From NCBI GenBank assembly GCA_003142355.1, contig PLMF01000211.1:50223-57350 (forward strand): 7,128 nucleotides of DNA, given 5' to 3'. This document shows positions 1-5,262 of the stretch, in pieces; positions within the stretch are counted from its first letter, which is position 1; the number at the start of each line of letters is the position of its first letter. Source of the DNA: Bryobacterales bacterium (GTDB lineage: Bacteria; Acidobacteriota; Terriglobia; Bryobacterales; Bryobacteraceae). The notes beneath the pieces are model-generated. The model made no database searches. It had not been told where the DNA came from and saw nothing but the letters and a program-made list of their open reading frames with translations. The translations under genes and the position numbers were made by a program.

Positions 1-75
1 CACGATTGGGTGCTCAACGTGAAGATCGGCAATCTGCCGTTTGCCGTGATTGTGGCCGGCAAGGTTGAAGGGTAG
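1..75 (+). CDS. 3' end of an unidentified gene (24 codons)
   Basis: An open frame enters from the left edge and ends at a TAG at 73-75. It encodes the last 24 residues of a protein, ending in Leu-Pro-Phe-Ala-Val-Ile-Val-Ala-Gly-Lys-Val-Glu-Gly. The tail looks like a final beta strand and has no motif that identifies a family. It lies 41 bp upstream of a corrinoid protein gene on the same strand. It could therefore be a partner such as a methyltransferase or a corrinoid activase, but that rests only on position. The frame is convincing because it is the only one that stops just before the next ribosome binding site. Confidence 0.55.
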   Translation, partial: HDWVLNVKIGNLPFAVIVAGKVEG

Positions 76-100
76 CGCCGGCAGCGCTTCGGGCGCGCTC

Positions 101-107
101 GAAGGAG
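101..107 (+). promoter_or_regulatory. Ribosome binding site of the corrinoid protein gene
   Basis: GAAGGAG lies 9 nt before the ATG at 117. It decides between two nearby ATGs: the one at 110 is only 2 nt from the site and in another frame, while the one at 117 has correct spacing and opens the corrinoid protein. Confidence 0.75.
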
Positions 108-116
108 TGATGCAGT

Positions 117-755
117 ATGTCCGACTTGTACGATGCGATTCTGAACGGCAACGCCCCCGCAGCGGCCGAGGCTGCGCGCAAGGCGCTGGAGAGCGGCACC
201 GCCGCGACTGAGCTGGTGCAAGGCCACATGGTGCCCGCCATGGATGAAGTGGGCCGCCGCTTCGAATGCGAGGACTACTTCGTGCCGGAGCTTCTACTCG
301 CCGCCCGTGCCATGAAGGCCGCGCTGGCACTGATCCGGCCGCTTCTGGCCTCGAGTGGCGCACAGCCAACCGGCCGAGTGGTCATCGGCACGGTGAAGGG
401 CGACCTCCACGATATCGGGAAGAACATCGTCGCCTCCATGCTGGAGGGCGGCGGGTTCGAGATCACCGACCTGGGCGCCGACGTTGCGCCGGAGAAGTTC
501 GTGGACGCCGTCCGGGCCAACCATGCCAATCTGGTGTGCCTGTCGGCGCTGCTCACCGTGACCATGCCCTCCATGAAGACCACGATTGAAGCGCTCTCCG
601 CCGCCGGCTTGCGCGGGCAGGCGAAGATCATGGTGGGAGGCGCTCCGGTGACGCAACGTTACGCCGATGAGATTGGAGCCGACGGCTATGGCGAAAATGC
701 CGCGGTTGCCGTGGCCCTGGCTCGCAAGCTGGCGGCGGCCAGCGCACCTGCCTGA
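117..755 (+). CDS. Corrinoid (cobalamin-binding) methyl-carrier protein, MtaC/MtbC/MttC type
   Basis: This 212-residue protein has the two-domain build of small corrinoid proteins that carry a methyl group between two methyltransferases. Residues about 5-85 form the helical cap domain. Residues about 87-205 form the Rossmann-like B12-binding domain. The cobalt-ligand signature DxHxxG is present as Gly-Asp-Leu-His-Asp-Ile-Gly, with Asp96, His98 and Gly101. His98 is the expected lower axial ligand of cobalt. The second B12 motif is the Ser-Ala-Leu-Leu-Thr stretch starting at Ser143, and the third is Val-Gly-Gly-Ala-Pro at about 173-177. Length and domain order match the family. No catalytic methyltransferase domain is fused to it, so it needs a separate substrate-specific methyltransferase and an acceptor methyltransferase. 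The substrate (methanol, methylamine, methoxylated aromatic or other) cannot be read from this sequence. The DUF1638 gene follows after 12 bp and is probably co-transcribed. A cytoplasmic location is expected, as no signal peptide or membrane segment is seen. Confidence 0.93.
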   Translation: MSDLYDAILNGNAPAAAEAARKALESGTAATELVQGHMVPAMDEVGRRFECEDYFVPELLLAARAMKAALALIRPLLASSGAQPTGRVVIGTVKGDLHDIGKNIVASMLEGGGFEITDLGADVAPEKFVDAVRANHANLVCLSALLTVTMPSMKTTIEALSAAGLRGQAKIMVGGAPVTQRYADEIGADGYGENAAVAVALARKLAAASAPA

Positions 756-767
756 CTTGGCGGATTT

Positions 768-1514
768 GTGCGGCTGAAGCTGATTTCCTGTGAGGTGCTG
801 TACCGCGAGTTGTGCGCCGCGGTGGCCCGCTCGCCGCACCAGGTGGACATCGAGTTTCTGCCCAAGGGTCTCCACGACCTGGGCGGGGAGTCCATGCGCG
901 CCCGGCTTCAGGAGGCCGCCGATCGCGTGGACGCCACCCAGTACGACGCCGTGCTCCTGGGCTACGCCCTGTGCGGCAATGGCGTTGCCGGACTGGTGAG
1001 TCGCACTGTGCCCCTGGTGATCCCCCGCGCTCACGATTGCATCGCGCTCCTGATGGGCGGGCACGACCTGTACCGGAGTTATTTCGAGAACCACCCGGGC
1101 GTCTATTTTCGCTCGACTGGCTGGTTGGAGCGCGGCCAGGACCTGGACCAGGCGACGCTGCGCGTGGTACGGGGCAAAACCGGCGCGGGCTACACGCTCG
1201 CCGATCTCATCGCGCGCTACGGCGAAGACAACGGCCGCTACCTGTTCGAGCAGTTCAATGGATACCAGCGGAACTACCGGCAATTGGCATACATCGCCAC
1301 CGGATTGGAGCCGGACGGGAGTTTCGAGCAGCGGGCGCGCGAAGAAGCCGCACGCCGCGGATGGCAGTTCGAAACCGTCCGCGGCGATTTACGCCTGTTC
1401 GAGAGGCTGGTGGCCGGCGACTGGGACGAAAACGATTTCCTGGTGGTACCGCCTGGCTGGCGCGTGAGGCCTACCTACGACGACGGCATCATCGACAAGG
1501 AACAACTGGCGTGA
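768..1514 (+). CDS. DUF1638 family protein
   Basis: The 248-residue product matches my memory of DUF1638 proteins. Its hallmark segments are the N-terminal Leu-Ile-Ser-Cys-Glu-Val-Leu with Cys8, and the Leu-Leu-Gly-Tyr-Ala-Leu-Cys-Gly-Asn-Gly block at 63-72 with Cys69. They also include Pro-Arg-Ala-His-Asp-Cys at 86-91 and the Val-Val-Pro-Pro-Gly-Trp near 226-231. Conserved Cys8, Cys69, His89 and Cys91 could form a metal or cofactor site, which is inference. The biochemical role of the family is not known to me. Family members are often found beside corrinoid proteins and corrinoid-dependent methyltransferases, and that holds here: the gene starts 12 bp after the corrinoid gene. The GTG start at 768 puts the family's conserved N-terminus at the right place. 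The Shine-Dalgarno sequence is poor, with a GGCGGA only 3 nt away, so translation may depend on coupling to the upstream gene. It ends 18 bp from the convergent rhodanese gene with no visible terminator. Confidence 0.85.
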   Translation: MRLKLISCEVLYRELCAAVARSPHQVDIEFLPKGLHDLGGESMRARLQEAADRVDATQYDAVLLGYALCGNGVAGLVSRTVPLVIPRAHDCIALLMGGHDLYRSYFENHPGVYFRSTGWLERGQDLDQATLRVVRGKTGAGYTLADLIARYGEDNGRYLFEQFNGYQRNYRQLAYIATGLEPDGSFEQRAREEAARRGWQFETVRGDLRLFERLVAGDWDENDFLVVPPGWRVRPTYDDGIIDKEQLA

Positions 1515-1532
1515 GAACCCGTCCGGCGCGCC

Positions 1533-1901
1533 CTATTTCTCTAACGGCAGCCCCGATTCCTTCAGCGCCCGCCAGCCGCCGTCGAGCGAAACGACGTTGG
1601 TGTATCCCATCTTCTGGAGACTGTCGGCCGCCAGCGCCGAGCGGAAGCCGCCGCCGCAATACAGCACCAACCCGGTGGTCTTGTCCGGATAGCCGGTTTC
1701 GATATCGCGCTCGATGATCCCCCGGCTCAGGTGCACCGCGCCCGCCACGTGGCCGTCGGCCCACTCGCGGTCTTCACGCGTGTCTACCAGCATGTGCGGC
1801 GCCTTGGCGGCCACCATCTTCTTATAGCCTTCGATATCGATTTGCCTGACGCGAGACTTGGCGTCATCCACCAGTTTTAGAAATCCCGGAGTATGTGTCA
1901 T
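1533..1901 (-). CDS. Single-domain rhodanese-like sulfurtransferase
   Basis: A 122-residue single rhodanese domain. The conserved Leu-Val-Asp-Thr-Arg sits at 38-42, and His-Val-Ala-Gly-Ala-Val-His-Leu at 51-58 is the usual second motif. The active loop Cys-Gly-Gly-Gly-Phe-Arg starts at Cys82, the predicted persulfide-carrying residue. The six-residue Cys-to-Arg loop fits sulfur transfer rather than the longer loop of Cdc25-type phosphatases. The C-terminal Gly-Gly-Trp motif is at 108-110. The domain should move sulfane sulfur from a donor such as thiosulfate or a persulfide to a thiol acceptor, in the cytoplasm since no signal peptide is visible. The ATG at 1901 is chosen because GAAGGAG lies 12 nt upstream. 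A GTG at 1931 would add ten residues, but they lie over the ribosome binding site and outside the domain. It is the last gene in the murQ-murA direction, separated from murA by 93 bp that contain a palindromic repeat. Whether it shares their transcript is open. Confidence 0.9.
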   Translation of the reverse strand: MTHTPGFLKLVDDAKSRVRQIDIEGYKKMVAAKAPHMLVDTREDREWADGHVAGAVHLSRGIIERDIETGYPDKTTGLVLYCGGGFRSALAADSLQKMGYTNVVSLDGGWRALKESGLPLEK

Positions 1902-1913
1902 GGTTTGATCGTT

Positions 1914-1920
1914 CTCCTTC
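1914..1920 (-). promoter_or_regulatory. Ribosome binding site of the rhodanese gene
   Basis: The - strand reads GAAGGAG here, 12 nt before the ATG at 1901. The spacing is slightly long, but the match is strong. It favours the 1901 start over the in-frame GTG at 1931, which would place this site inside the coding region. Confidence 0.6.
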
Positions 1921-1946
1921 GGGCTCGCCACGAAATAAGCGTACCA

Positions 1947-2006
1947 ACCGCTCTCTTACGTTCGCGGCTCTGTCCCGATTCCGAGCCGCGACCGTCAGGG
2001 AGCGGT
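1947..2006. repeat. Palindromic repeat, copy 1 (imperfect 24-nt arms)
   Basis: The left arm is 1947-1970, beginning ACCGCTCTCTTACG and ending CGCGGCTC. The right arm is 1983-2006, beginning GAGCCGCG and ending GGAGCGGT. The arms are inverted repeats with 21 of 24 positions paired, around a 12-nt loop. The left arm differs at one position from the left arm of the copy at 5198-5251. The right arm overlaps the 3' end of murA and contains its TGA stop at 1995-1997. The element fills most of the 93-bp gap between murA and the rhodanese gene. It has no T-run on either side, so it is not a classic intrinsic terminator. An RNA hairpin could still protect the 3' end of murA mRNA or reduce read-through. 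Confidence 0.85.
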
Positions 2007-3257
2007 CACCCGCCGAATCCTGGCGCCTACGGCCGCCAGTTTCGTTTCGATTCTCTCATAGCCTCGGTCGATGTGGTACACGCGGTCGATCACGGTCTCG
2101 CCCCTGGCCGCCAGCGCCGCCAGCACCAGCGAGGCGCTCGCCCGCAGGTCCGACGCGATCACCCCGGCGCCGGTCAACTCGCGCGGCCCGGCCACGATGG
2201 CCTGCTTGCCCTCGAGCCGGATGTTAGCCCCCATGCGCGCCAACTCCTGGGCGTGCATGAAGCGGTTCTCGAAAATCGTCTCGATGACAATTGCAATGCC
2301 CTCGGCCTGCGTCATCAGCGCCATGTACTGCGCCTGAAGATCGGTTGCGAAACCGGGATACTCTTCGGTGGTCATGTCCACCGAGCGCAACTTGCCGCCG
2401 GCGCGGACCCGCAGCGTGGTGGCATCCGGCTGTGTCACCTCCGCCCCGGCCTGTTGCAGCTTGGCGACGAGCGCGCCCACGTGCTCCGGGTTGCAGCCCG
2501 TCACGGCGACGTCGCCGCCAGTGATAGCCCCGGCAATCAGGAACGTCCCCGTCTCGATGCGGTCCGGAATGATGGTGTGCTCGGCGCCGTGCAGCCGCTC
2601 GACGCCCTGAATCCGAATGGTCGAAGTGCCTACGCCTGCGATCTTGGCCCCCATCTTGCCGAGCAGATCGGCCAGGTCGGCCACCTCCGGCTCGCGCGCC
2701 GCGTTGCGCAGCGTGGTCTCGCCCTTGGCCAGCACGGCCGCCATCATGAGGTCCTCGGTGCCCGTGACGGTGATCCGGTCGAAGTGCACCATCGCACCGC
2801 GAAGGCCTTCCGGGGCGGCGGCTTCGATGTAGCCATGAGCCTGGTGGATGCGCGCGCCAAGCTGTTCCAGCCCGAAAATGTGGAGGTTGATGGGCCGGTC
2901 CCCGATGGCGCAGCCGCCCGGGAGGGAAACGCGTGCGCGCCCGCAACGGGCCACCAGCGGCCCCAGCACCAGGCTCGAGGCGCGCATGGTCTTCACCAAT
3001 TCGTACGGCGCTTCGGGACAAACGATCTGGGGCGTATGGAGCCGCACGGTGTCACCCTGCGCCTCCACCTTCGACCCGATATCCACCAGCAGCCGCTCGA
3101 TAGTCCGGATATCCCGCACGCGCGGAATGCGCTTCAGGATGACCGGCTCTTCGGTCAGCAGCGCCGCGGCCAGCGCGGGCAGAGCCGAGTTCTTCGACCC
3201 GCTGGCGGGGATCTCCCCTTTGAGCGCGGTCCCGCCGGTAATCGCGAACTTATCCAT
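1995..3257 (-). CDS. murA: UDP-N-acetylglucosamine 1-carboxyvinyltransferase MurA
   Basis: MurA transfers enolpyruvate from phosphoenolpyruvate to UDP-GlcNAc, the first committed step of peptidoglycan precursor synthesis, in the cytoplasm. The 420-residue length is normal (the E. coli enzyme has 419). Catalytic features are complete. Lys22-Asn23 lies in Ser-Gly-Ser-Lys-Asn, and Arg92 corresponds to E. coli Arg91. Cys116 in Leu-Pro-Gly-Gly-Cys-Ala-Ile-Gly corresponds to Cys115, the residue alkylated by fosfomycin, so the enzyme keeps the sensitive form rather than the Asp variant. Asp306 in Ala-Thr-Asp-Leu-Gln-Ala-Gln corresponds to the catalytic Asp305. The Asp-Arg-Ile-Glu-Thr-Gly-Thr motif starts at 232. 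The ATG at 3257 overlaps the end of murQ by 8 bp and has GAGGG 6 nt upstream, so the two are translationally coupled. The last residues Thr-Ala-Pro and the stop codon are written by the arm of a palindromic repeat. The natural C-terminus may have been altered by that insertion. Confidence 0.97.
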   Translation of the reverse strand: MDKFAITGGTALKGEIPASGSKNSALPALAAALLTEEPVILKRIPRVRDIRTIERLLVDIGSKVEAQGDTVRLHTPQIVCPEAPYELVKTMRASSLVLGPLVARCGRARVSLPGGCAIGDRPINLHIFGLEQLGARIHQAHGYIEAAAPEGLRGAMVHFDRITVTGTEDLMMAAVLAKGETTLRNAAREPEVADLADLLGKMGAKIAGVGTSTIRIQGVERLHGAEHTIIPDRIETGTFLIAGAITGGDVAVTGCNPEHVGALVAKLQQAGAEVTQPDATTLRVRAGGKLRSVDMTTEEYPGFATDLQAQYMALMTQAEGIAIVIETIFENRFMHAQELARMGANIRLEGKQAIVAGPRELTGAGVIASDLRASASLVLAALAARGETVIDRVYHIDRGYERIETKLAAVGARIRRVTAP

Positions 3258-4146
3258 TTAGAACCCTCGAAATACTTCCGCCGGCCGCGGCCAGCCTTCG
3301 CTCGGCCTCTTCGCGCGCGGCGCCGGTCTTGCCCATCAGAATGGCCGCGCGCACGCTGTCGCCGGCTGCGTCCAGCAGTTCGCCCGCACGCTCGTAGGTA
3401 ACGCCGGCCGCCTGCGCGACAATGCGGCGGGCGCGGTCCGCCAATTTCGCATTCTTCGGCTGGACGTTGACCATCAGGTTGCCGTAAACGTATCCCAAAC
3501 GGATGAACGCTCCTGTAGTGAGCATATTGAGTACCAGTTTTTGCGCCGTCCCCGCCTTCATGCGGGTAGAGCCGGCGATCACCTCCGGCCCCACCAGCGG
3601 CGTGATGGCAATGGCCGCTGCGCGCGCCAGCTCCGAATCGGGCGTGCAACTGATTCCCACGGTAACGGCGCCCAGACGCCTGGCTTCCTCGACGGCTCCC
3701 AGCACGTACGGCGTCCGGCCGCTGGCGGCGATCCCCACCAGCACATCGCGCGCCGTAAATCCGCGCTCCGTCAGATCGCGCGCGCCGATGGCCGGGTCAT
3801 CCTCGGTGGTTTCAGTCGCGCAGCTCAAGGCCGCCGGTCCGCCGGCGATGATTCCCTGCACCATCTCCGGCGGCACGCTAAACGTGGGCGGGCACTCCGA
3901 AGCGTCCAGCACACCCAACCGCCCGCTGGTCCCCGCGCCGATGTAGAACAGCCGCCCGCCGCGCTGGAACGCCTCGACAATGGCATCCACGGCGCGCGCG
4001 ATGGCTGGAATCTCGCGCCCCACCGCGTCCGCCACCTTGTGGTCCTCGGCGTTGACGATACGCAACACCTCTTCGGCCGGCAGCGTGTCAATCGCCGCCG
4101 AAGCCGGATTCCGCTGTTCGGTGAGAAGTTCCTCGAGCCAGGGCAT
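3250..4146 (-). CDS. murQ: N-acetylmuramic acid 6-phosphate etherase MurQ
   Basis: MurQ cleaves the lactyl ether of MurNAc-6-phosphate to give GlcNAc-6-phosphate and D-lactate, the step that returns muramic acid from recycled cell wall to amino-sugar metabolism. The protein has 298 residues, the same as the E. coli enzyme. The N-terminal Thr-Glu-x-x-Asn-Pro-Ala-Ser-Ala-Ala-Ile-Asp at 9-20 is the family opening. The SIS-domain phosphosugar loop Ile-Gly-Ala-Gly-Thr-Ser-Gly-Arg-Leu-Gly runs from 69 to 78. Glu84, just after Leu-Asp-Ala-Ser, and Glu115 line up with E. coli Glu83 and Glu114, the residues proposed as acid/base. The C-terminal Lys-Ala-Gly-Thr-Ala-Gln-Lys motif is present. The ATG at 4146 has only a weak purine-rich stretch (AAGATAGAG) upstream. 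The gene runs into murA with an 8-bp overlap. No MurNAc kinase or transporter is seen nearby. Confidence 0.97.
   Translation of the reverse strand: MPWLEELLTEQRNPASAAIDTLPAEEVLRIVNAEDHKVADAVGREIPAIARAVDAIVEAFQRGGRLFYIGAGTSGRLGVLDASECPPTFSVPPEMVQGIIAGGPAALSCATETTEDDPAIGARDLTERGFTARDVLVGIAASGRTPYVLGAVEEARRLGAVTVGISCTPDSELARAAAIAITPLVGPEVIAGSTRMKAGTAQKLVLNMLTTGAFIRLGYVYGNLMVNVQPKNAKLADRARRIVAQAAGVTYERAGELLDAAGDSVRAAILMGKTGAAREEAERRLAAAGGSISRVLNG
3264..3268 (-). promoter_or_regulatory. Ribosome binding site of murA inside murQ
   Basis: The - strand reads GAGGG inside the last codons of murQ, 6 nt before the murA ATG. It supports the overlapping start at 3257 and translational coupling of the pair. 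Confidence 0.6.
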
Positions 4147-4187
4147 GGCTCTATCTTAACAACCCGCGTTTCCGCGGCTATGCGATC
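4147..4187. promoter_or_regulatory. Divergent intergenic gap between murQ and the redox-protein gene
   Basis: Only 41 bp separate the divergent starts of murQ and the gene at 4188, so promoters for both must lie here or inside the opposite gene. A short inverted repeat, CCGCG at 4164-4168 and CGCGG at 4173-4177 with loop TTTC, lies in the middle and could be an operator or chance in GC-rich DNA. On the - strand TAAGAT is a loose match to a -10 box, but so close to the murQ ATG that the message would have almost no leader. Neither gene has a strong Shine-Dalgarno sequence. The promoter role is inference from gene order. Confidence 0.35.
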
Positions 4188-4640
4188 ATGGTCCTCATGC
4201 CCGACAAAGGACAAGTAGCGGTTGATAAGTTTGCGGAGGGGTACAACTGCGCCCAATCCATAGTGTTCGCTTTCTGCGACGAATGCGGTCTCAGCCAGGA
4301 TGCCGCGCTCAAAGTATCATGCGGTTTCGGCGCAGGCATGGGCCGGAAGCAGGAGGTGTGCGGCGCTGTGGCGGGAGGCGTCATGGTCCTCGGGCTGCGG
4401 CACGGCCGCGGCACGGCGGACGGCCGCTCGGTCACGGAGGCTCTCTACCCCATGACACGCGAGTTCATGGATGCCTTCGCCGTCCGCAACGGCAGCTATC
4501 TTTGCCGCGAGCTGCTTTCCGGCTGCGATCTGACTTCAGAAGAAGGCCAGCGCCACTTCAAAGAGCACGGCCTGTTTGAGAAGGTCTGCAAGCCGTGCGT
4601 GCGAAGCGCCGCGGAGCTCCTCACGCTATATTCAGATTAG
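4188..4640 (+). CDS. C_GCAxxG_C_C family putative redox-active protein
   Basis: The 150-residue product matches the C_GCAxxG_C_C family of small cysteine-rich proteins, thought to be redox active or metal binding, with no established reaction. Signature parts in order are Gly-Tyr-Asn-Cys-Ala-Gln-Ser with Cys21, then Cys45 in Ser-Cys-Gly-Phe-Gly-Ala-Gly-Met-Gly. Next is Cys58 in Val-Cys-Gly-Ala-Val-Ala-Gly-Gly, the core motif. Then come Cys106 and Cys113 in Cys-Arg-Glu-Leu-Leu-Ser-Gly-Cys, and finally Cys134 and Cys137 in Cys-Lys-Pro-Cys-Val. Extra cysteines are at 30 and 33. Here the residue after Cys58-Gly is Ala, so the core reads CGAVAGG rather than the literal GCAxxG pattern. The glycine-rich 45-75 segment could enter a membrane or hold a cofactor. 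Starts at 4188 and 4197 are both possible, and neither has a good Shine-Dalgarno. The stop overlaps the GTG of the next gene (TAGTG), so both are likely translated together. Confidence 0.85.
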   Translation: MVLMPDKGQVAVDKFAEGYNCAQSIVFAFCDECGLSQDAALKVSCGFGAGMGRKQEVCGAVAGGVMVLGLRHGRGTADGRSVTEALYPMTREFMDAFAVRNGSYLCRELLSGCDLTSEEGQRHFKEHGLFEKVCKPCVRSAAELLTLYSD

Positions 4641-5209
4641 TGCGCTACTTCTTCACCGGCCGGCAGATTCCCGTCAACGCCATCCTTCTGGTCGAAAGCG
4701 GATCGCGCGGGCTTCTGGAAGGGCTCATCCCCAGTCTCCGCCAAACCTGGGGCAGCGATGTCCCGATCGACCTGGTCACTTGCTATTCCAGCCTCCCGAG
4801 GGGTTTTCTCCCGGAAACCACGAGCGTCTATCGCGTCGCCGACTATCGCGGCCGCCAAGGCCGCCGCAAACTCTACCGCAAACTCGCCCAGACCCGCTAT
4901 TCCTTGCTGGGGATCATCTGCTCCGAAGAGCCCGTCATGACCAAGTGGAAATGGGTACTGGCCCTTCGTATCCCCGCCAAGGTTTTTGTGGTCAATGAGA
5001 ACGGCGATTACTTCTGGCTCGACCGCCAGCACCTGGGCGTCATCCGCCGGTTTGTGTTGCTCCGCTCCGGCCTGGCGGGCGCCGGAGCCGTCCGCACCCT
5101 GGCCCGCCTGTTTTCGTTTCCGTTCACTTTGCTCTATCTGCTGCTGTATGCCGCGGCCGTTCATGCGCGGAGGGCTCTGCGCCGTGAACTCAAACCCACC
5201 GCTCTCTAA
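4640..5209 (+). CDS. Unknown protein with C-terminal membrane segment
   Basis: I do not recognise a named family in this 189-residue protein. The first part has a Rossmann-like alternation: a hydrophobic strand Val-Asn-Ala-Ile-Leu-Leu-Val-Glu-Ser-Gly-Ser at about 12-22, a helix, and a strand Ile-Asp-Leu-Val-Thr-Cys at about 43-48. A later strand, Ala-Lys-Val-Phe-Val-Val-Asn-Glu-Asn-Gly-Asp at about 113-123, ends in an acidic turn. Residues about 157-175 are strongly hydrophobic and are followed by an Arg-rich stretch, consistent with one membrane helix or a peripheral anchor with a basic cytoplasmic tail. The general look recalls glycosyltransferase-like or heptosyltransferase-like folds, but no catalytic motif supports this. 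The GTG at 4640 shares a base with the previous stop. A start at 4595 would add 15 Arg-rich residues and overlap that gene. The last codons, Thr-Ala-Leu-stop, are written by the arm of a palindromic repeat. Confidence 0.75.
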   Translation: MRYFFTGRQIPVNAILLVESGSRGLLEGLIPSLRQTWGSDVPIDLVTCYSSLPRGFLPETTSVYRVADYRGRQGRRKLYRKLAQTRYSLLGIICSEEPVMTKWKWVLALRIPAKVFVVNENGDYFWLDRQHLGVIRRFVLLRSGLAGAGAVRTLARLFSFPFTLLYLLLYAAAVHARRALRRELKPTAL

Positions 5210-5251
5210 CGTTCGCGGCTCCGATCCGAGCCGCGAACGTTAGAGAGCGGT
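5198..5251. repeat. Palindromic repeat, copy 2 (perfect 24-nt arms)
   Basis: The left arm 5198-5221, beginning ACCGCTCTCTAACG, and the right arm 5228-5251, ending GTTAGAGAGCGGT, are perfect inverted repeats (24 of 24) around the loop CGATCC. The left arm matches the left arm of the copy at 1947-2006 in 23 of 24 positions. The TAA at 5207-5209, which ends the upstream gene, lies inside the left arm. The right arm ends 26 nt before the ATG of the quinone oxidoreductase gene. The RNA hairpin would be very stable, but there is no following T-run, so a terminator role is not evident. A recent insertion or strong selection on pairing would explain the perfect symmetry. Confidence 0.93.
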
Positions 5252-5262
5252 AGGTCACAGCC

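Noticed and set aside
294..1283. A 329-codon open frame on the - strand across the corrinoid and DUF1638 genes
   Set aside because: The + strand products are recognised by motifs. The antisense product has low-complexity His/Gly/Arg-rich composition.
1515..1532. Bidirectional terminator between the convergent DUF1638 and rhodanese genes
   Set aside because: The gap has only 18 bases, with no convincing hairpin followed by a T-run.
1947..2006. Intrinsic transcription terminator for murA or the rhodanese gene
   Set aside because: The hairpin is plausible but no T-run follows on either strand, and the near-identical copy at 5198-5251 shows it is a repeat family rather than a local terminator.
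1893..3401. A 502-codon open frame on the + strand across murA
   Set aside because: It lies opposite murA and the end of murQ, both certain by catalytic motifs. Long antisense frames arise from GC-rich codon use; its product is Arg/His/Pro rich without recognisable domains.
1947..5251. Composite mobile element bounded by the two palindromes
   Set aside because: The interval carries murA, murQ and two other ordinary genes with no transposase or integrase, and the elements are internally palindromic units rather than matching ends of one transposon.
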